NCBI GenBank assembly: GCA_011525625.1
Contig: WYAX01000024.1
Coordinates: 1-64,000 of the forward strand
Direction: 5' to 3'
Source of the DNA: Nitrospira defluvii
GTDB taxonomy: Bacteria > Nitrospirota > Nitrospiria > Nitrospirales > Nitrospiraceae
Length of the DNA stretch: 64,000 bases
Shown in pieces: positions 60,804 through 64,000 of the stretch (within the stretch, counting starts at the first letter, position 1; every line of letters begins with the position of its first letter). The notes beneath the pieces were generated by a model, which saw only the letters and a program-made list of their open reading frames with translations, was not told the DNA's origin and made no database searches. Made by a program: the position numbers and the translations under genes.

Positions 60804-63749
60804 ATGGCCTTGTTCGCGCGGTACCGAATTGTTCTGATCCTCCTCTGCGGGTGCCTGGCGCTCTACGCGTTACTAGGTTTTGTCATCGCGCCCTATGCGG
60901 TGCAGACCTACGTGATTCCCGCCCTGTCCGAGCGATTGCGGCATCCCGTCCTGCTCGGGGATATTCGCATCAACCCCTTCACCTTTTCCGTCGCGTTGAC
61001 AGGATTCGAAATTCAGGAGCCGGATCGGACCCCGATGGTCGGCTTTCAGGAACTGTTCGTGGATTTCGAGGGGACGTCCCTTGTCCGTTCCGCCTATACG
61101 TTCGATGAAATTCGGCTGACGCTGCCGTTCGGGCTCGTGCATCTGCGTGCGGACGGCACCTTGAACCTGCTGGGCCTCGCGCCTCCGGCGTCCGAACAGC
61201 CGTCTCAGCCGGTCGAGCCGGAAGGAAATGCGCAGAGAGCGCCGCTGCCGCCGGTTGAGATTCGCCTGCTGAGTATTCAACGGGGCGTGATCGAGTATCG
61301 GGACGATACCAAACAGCAGCCCATCACGATCGATGTCGTACCGATTGAAATTACGTTGCGCAATTTCGGGACGCGGCGTGGGGGCGAGAACGCCTATGCT
61401 TTCTCGGCGGAGTTCGGTCAGGGGGAAGTGCTGGCCTGGGAGGGGACCCTCCACCTCGATCCGTTGGAATCGGATGGTCACGTCTCGCTGTCGCATGTCG
61501 ATCTCACGACGTTCTGGCCCAGCCTCCGGGACCGGTTCCGGTTCGATATCGTGAGCGGGACGTTTCTGGTCGACGCACGGTACCACGTCGATCTCCATCA
61601 GGCTCCGGTTAATCTGCTGGTGAACGACGCCAAGATCGAATTGGCCGATTTCCAACTGTCTGAGGCAGGGAGCCGGGATCCGGTGGTCACGCTGCCTTCT
61701 GTGGGTGTGCACGGCATCCGCCTGGACTTGCCCAAACGGGAACTGGGCATTGACCGGGTGTCCCTGACCGGTGCGGACGTGCGTGCTTGGTTGGCCGAGG
61801 ACGGCGTGATCAATTTCAAGCCGCTGTTTGCTCCGGTGCCTGCGCCGGAACAGGCGTCAAGACCAACGGAGGCACCCGCTCCCGCCGCGACGGGGCCTCC
61901 ATGGACCGTCGAGGTGCAGGCCGTCGAAGTCGAGAGGTCACAGGTGGAGTTTGAAGATCGGACCCTCGCCACGCCGGCGCAAGTGACCGTCGAGAATCTG
62001 CAGATGAGCGCCAAGGATCTGCATGTACCGCTCAGCGGTTCGATTCCGGTCACGGCCGGCTTCACGCTGAATCAGCAAGGAACCTTCGAGGGACGGGGCA
62101 GCGTGCAACTCGATCCGCTGCAAGCGTCGCTCTCGCTCAAGTTGGCGCATATCGGTCTGCGGCCGTTCCAACCCTACCTGGATCGCACCATGCAGGTAGA
62201 TATCATGGACGGTGAAGTGGAATTGGACGGCGAGGTGACCTATCGAAGCCGGTCCGAGTCTGAACCGATGTTGCGCTACGTGGGCCAAGTGGGGGTGAAC
62301 AAGCTGCATGTGGCTGAGCGGGTGTCGGGGAAAGAATTTCTGGGATGGACCGCCTTGGGATTGCAGAAGGTGGCGCTGGACGTCTCACCGACCAAGGTCA
62401 AGATCGGCGAAATCGCACTTCGCGATCCGGCGGTTCGGCTGGTGACCGAGAAGGACGGCTCGCTGAACCTGTCGAACCTGATGCGCAAGACGGAACCGCA
62501 GGCAGCAGAGGCGACCCCGCCGCCGGCGGCTCGCGAATCGCTCGGTAAGAAGACGGCCCCCACGCCGGTGGACATCGATGTGGTGCGGTTGTCCAAATTA
62601 TCGGCGACCTTCATCGACGAATCGATCGACCCGGTCGTGGCGACAGGGATTACCGATCTCAGCGGGACCATCAAAGGCTTGTCGTCCAAGCAGGTAGCCA
62701 AGGCGCAGGTGGCGTTGGCCGGTGAAGTCGACGAAGTGGCGCCGATCAAGATTCAAGGCCAGATCAATCCGTTGAGTGAAGACGCGTACACCCATCTGAC
62801 GTTTCTGTTCCAGGGGGTCGATCTCACGGCGGTCTCGCCCTATGCGGGGAAATATGTCGGCTACCCCATCACCAAGGGGAAACTGTCGCTCGACCTCATG
62901 TACCAGGTCTCAAAGAAGCAGCTGGTGGGGGAAAATAAGGTGCTGGTGGACCAGCTGACCTTCGGGGAAAAAACCGATAGCCCGGATGCGACGAGTCTGC
63001 CGGTGCGCCTGGCCGTAGGATTGCTCAAAGACCGGCGGGGCCGGATCGATATCGACTTGCCGGTACGCGGGGACTTAAACGAACCCGATTTCCGCTATGG
63101 CCGCGTGGTGCTCAATGCGCTGGTCAATCTGATTACGAAAGTGGCCACGTCGCCGTTTTCGGCGCTGGGCGGGCTCGTGGGCGGCGGCGGAGAAGACTTA
63201 CAGTTCATCGAATTTACCGCCGGGAGCGAGGACCTGAGGGAAGCAGAGCAGCGGAAGATCGACTCAATCGCCAACGCGCTTCAGGAGCGACCGGCGTTGC
63301 GGGTGGATGTGATCGGGACTGCCGATCCTGTGAGCGATCGTGACGCGCTGGCGATGCAGAAAATCTCCGCCGATGTGCAGCGACGATTTACGCAGGGTGG
63401 AACAAAAAATCTCCAAGCGGTCCTCTCGCCCTCTCACGAGTTCGAACTGCTCAGCGATCTCTATGCGGAGAAGCTGGGCAAGCAGCCTATGAAGAAGGAA
63501 GAGCTGCCGGGAGGGAAATCCGTGGAGCGAGTGCTGACGGCCGACGAACTGCGGCAACAGCTGGTGCCGGCCATGGGGGTGGAGGAGTCGGAGTTGCGAC
63601 TGTTGGCGCAAGGCCGTGCCAAAGCCATTCGTGAGCGCTTGATCGAACAGGGAGGGTTGCCGGAGGATCGGGTCTTCCTGGTGGAAGTGGAACTGGCCCA
63701 GTCGGAAGGCAAACCGATCAGAGCCCATCTCAATTTGACGGGCAGTTAG
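60804..63749 (+). CDS. DUF748 (AsmA-like) envelope protein
   Basis: A 981-residue protein with an N-terminal membrane anchor (IVLILLCGCLALYALLGFVIAPY) and repeated beta-rich AsmA/DUF748 modules (PVLLGDIRINPFTFSVALTGFEI; ADGTLNLLGLAPP; KDGSLNLSNLMRK; YVGYPITKGKLSLDLMYQVS). The C-terminal part (about 800-981) has an OmpA-like ending (QGRAKAIRERLIEQGGLPEDRVFLVEVE). Such proteins are linked to outer-membrane lipid transport and integrity. ATG 60804 is preferred to GTG 60795. Confidence 0.85.
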   Translation: MALFARYRIVLILLCGCLALYALLGFVIAPYAVQTYVIPALSERLRHPVLLGDIRINPFTFSVALTGFEIQEPDRTPMVGFQELFVDFEGTSLVRSAYTFDEIRLTLPFGLVHLRADGTLNLLGLAPPASEQPSQPVEPEGNAQRAPLPPVEIRLLSIQRGVIEYRDDTKQQPITIDVVPIEITLRNFGTRRGGENAYAFSAEFGQGEVLAWEGTLHLDPLESDGHVSLSHVDLTTFWPSLRDRFRFDIVSGTFLVDARYHVDLHQAPVNLLVNDAKIELADFQLSEAGSRDPVVTLPSVGVHGIRLDLPKRELGIDRVSLTGADVRAWLAEDGVINFKPLFAPVPAPEQASRPTEAPAPAATGPPWTVEVQAVEVERSQVEFEDRTLATPAQVTVENLQMSAKDLHVPLSGSIPVTAGFTLNQQGTFEGRGSVQLDPLQASLSLKLAHIGLRPFQPYLDRTMQVDIMDGEVELDGEVTYRSRSESEPMLRYVGQVGVNKLHVAERVSGKEFLGWTALGLQKVALDVSPTKVKIGEIALRDPAVRLVTEKDGSLNLSNLMRKTEPQAAEATPPPAARESLGKKTAPTPVDIDVVRLSKLSATFIDESIDPVVATGITDLSGTIKGLSSKQVAKAQVALAGEVDEVAPIKIQGQINPLSEDAYTHLTFLFQGVDLTAVSPYAGKYVGYPITKGKLSLDLMYQVSKKQLVGENKVLVDQLTFGEKTDSPDATSLPVRLAVGLLKDRRGRIDIDLPVRGDLNEPDFRYGRVVLNALVNLITKVATSPFSALGGLVGGGGEDLQFIEFTAGSEDLREAEQRKIDSIANALQERPALRVDVIGTADPVSDRDALAMQKISADVQRRFTQGGTKNLQAVLSPSHEFELLSDLYAEKLGKQPMKKEELPGGKSVERVLTADELRQQLVPAMGVEESELRLLAQGRAKAIRERLIEQGGLPEDRVFLVEVELAQSEGKPIRAHLNLTGS

Positions 63750-63763
63750 CGTATCGCCCCAGG

Positions 63764-64000
63764 TTAGGATGTCGTGCGATAGCGCAGCCGGGTACCGTGA
63801 AGCAGAGAGAGCTCGATTTCGCTCGCGCTCAGCTCAGCAGGAAAATAGGCGCCGGAGATCTTGGCCGCATTGATGCTGGCGCCTTCGAGGTTCGCTTTCC
63901 GGAAATCGATGCCGCGGAGATCGGCTTGCCGGAAGTAACAGTCGGTCAAGTCCAGTCCATCGACGTCCAGACCTCGTAAATCCAGCCCGCGCAGATCACA
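63764..64000 (-). CDS. Pentapeptide-repeat protein, partial (N-terminus beyond window)
   Basis: The frame is open at the right edge. It shows A(D/N)LxG-type pentapeptides (CDLRGLDLRGLDVDGLDL; QADLRGIDFRKANLEGA), giving a right-handed quadrilateral beta-helix. The C-terminus ends at TAA 63764-63766. The role is unknown; such proteins may mimic DNA or act as scaffolds. Confidence 0.8.
   Translation of the reverse strand, partial: CDLRGLDLRGLDVDGLDLTDCYFRQADLRGIDFRKANLEGASINAAKISGAYFPAELSASEIELSLLHGTRLRYRTTS

Overview
The window is a GC-rich (about 60%) bacterial chromosome segment, dense with genes on both strands. The lineage is inferred, not proven. A complete cobalamin-dependent metH, a stand-alone peptide deformylase, DUF3386, DUF5069 and DUF748 proteins, a heme-oxygenase-like di-iron protein and many two-component/HD-GYP proteins suggest a Gram-negative of the Nitrospirota (Nitrospira-like) type. 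Outer-membrane beta-barrel, TolC, lipoprotein and signal-peptide genes show a diderm envelope. No rRNA is present to settle taxonomy.

Layout. 1-6700: edge-truncated secreted BACON-domain protein behind a sigma-54 promoter, a 435-bp intergenic region rich in hairpins, an outer-membrane protein, then a minus-strand operon of glgC and a Ski2-like helicase split into two genes in reversed order (RecA2 gene first, RecA1 gene second). 6800-17000: potABCD polyamine transporter operon, a TolC plus periplasmic adaptor pair without an RND pump, a HEAT-repeat protein, def and an MsbA-like ABC exporter. 17100-23800: small zinc-site proteins, then a minus-strand sulfur-transfer cluster (ThiS-like carrier, cysK, moeB-2, thrC, MoaD-like carrier, NIL-domain protein, moeB-1, JAMM peptidase) that probably makes cysteine and/or homocysteine from protein thiocarboxylates. 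23800-28000: PLD nuclease, FAD monooxygenase, degenerate nucleotidyltransferase and TPM protein, separated by dispersed palindromic repeats. 28480-29770: two foreign-looking genes with integron-cassette-like core sites. 29960-51070: housekeeping and hypothetical genes, including hemW, two response regulators, a di-iron/FGE-like pair, metH, an HD-GYP regulator, rph and rdgB.

51060-60080: tRNA-Pro and tRNA-Arg, the latter being the attachment site of an approximately 8.8-kb integrated island. The island has a tyrosine integrase, excisionase-like HTH, a Rep-like protein, a tandem-repeat secreted protein, a frameshifted DUF3644 gene, a RES-domain protein next to a HEPN-like protein, and a HigBA toxin-antitoxin module. 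A 63-bp partial duplication of the tRNA marks the right end, and identical 26-bp putative integrase arm sites lie inside each end. 60800-64000: a large DUF748 envelope protein and an edge-truncated pentapeptide-repeat protein.

A family of approximately 125-bp palindromic repeats (four clear copies, one variant) lies between genes at 17003-26396. Its outer arms differ between copies but pair within each copy.
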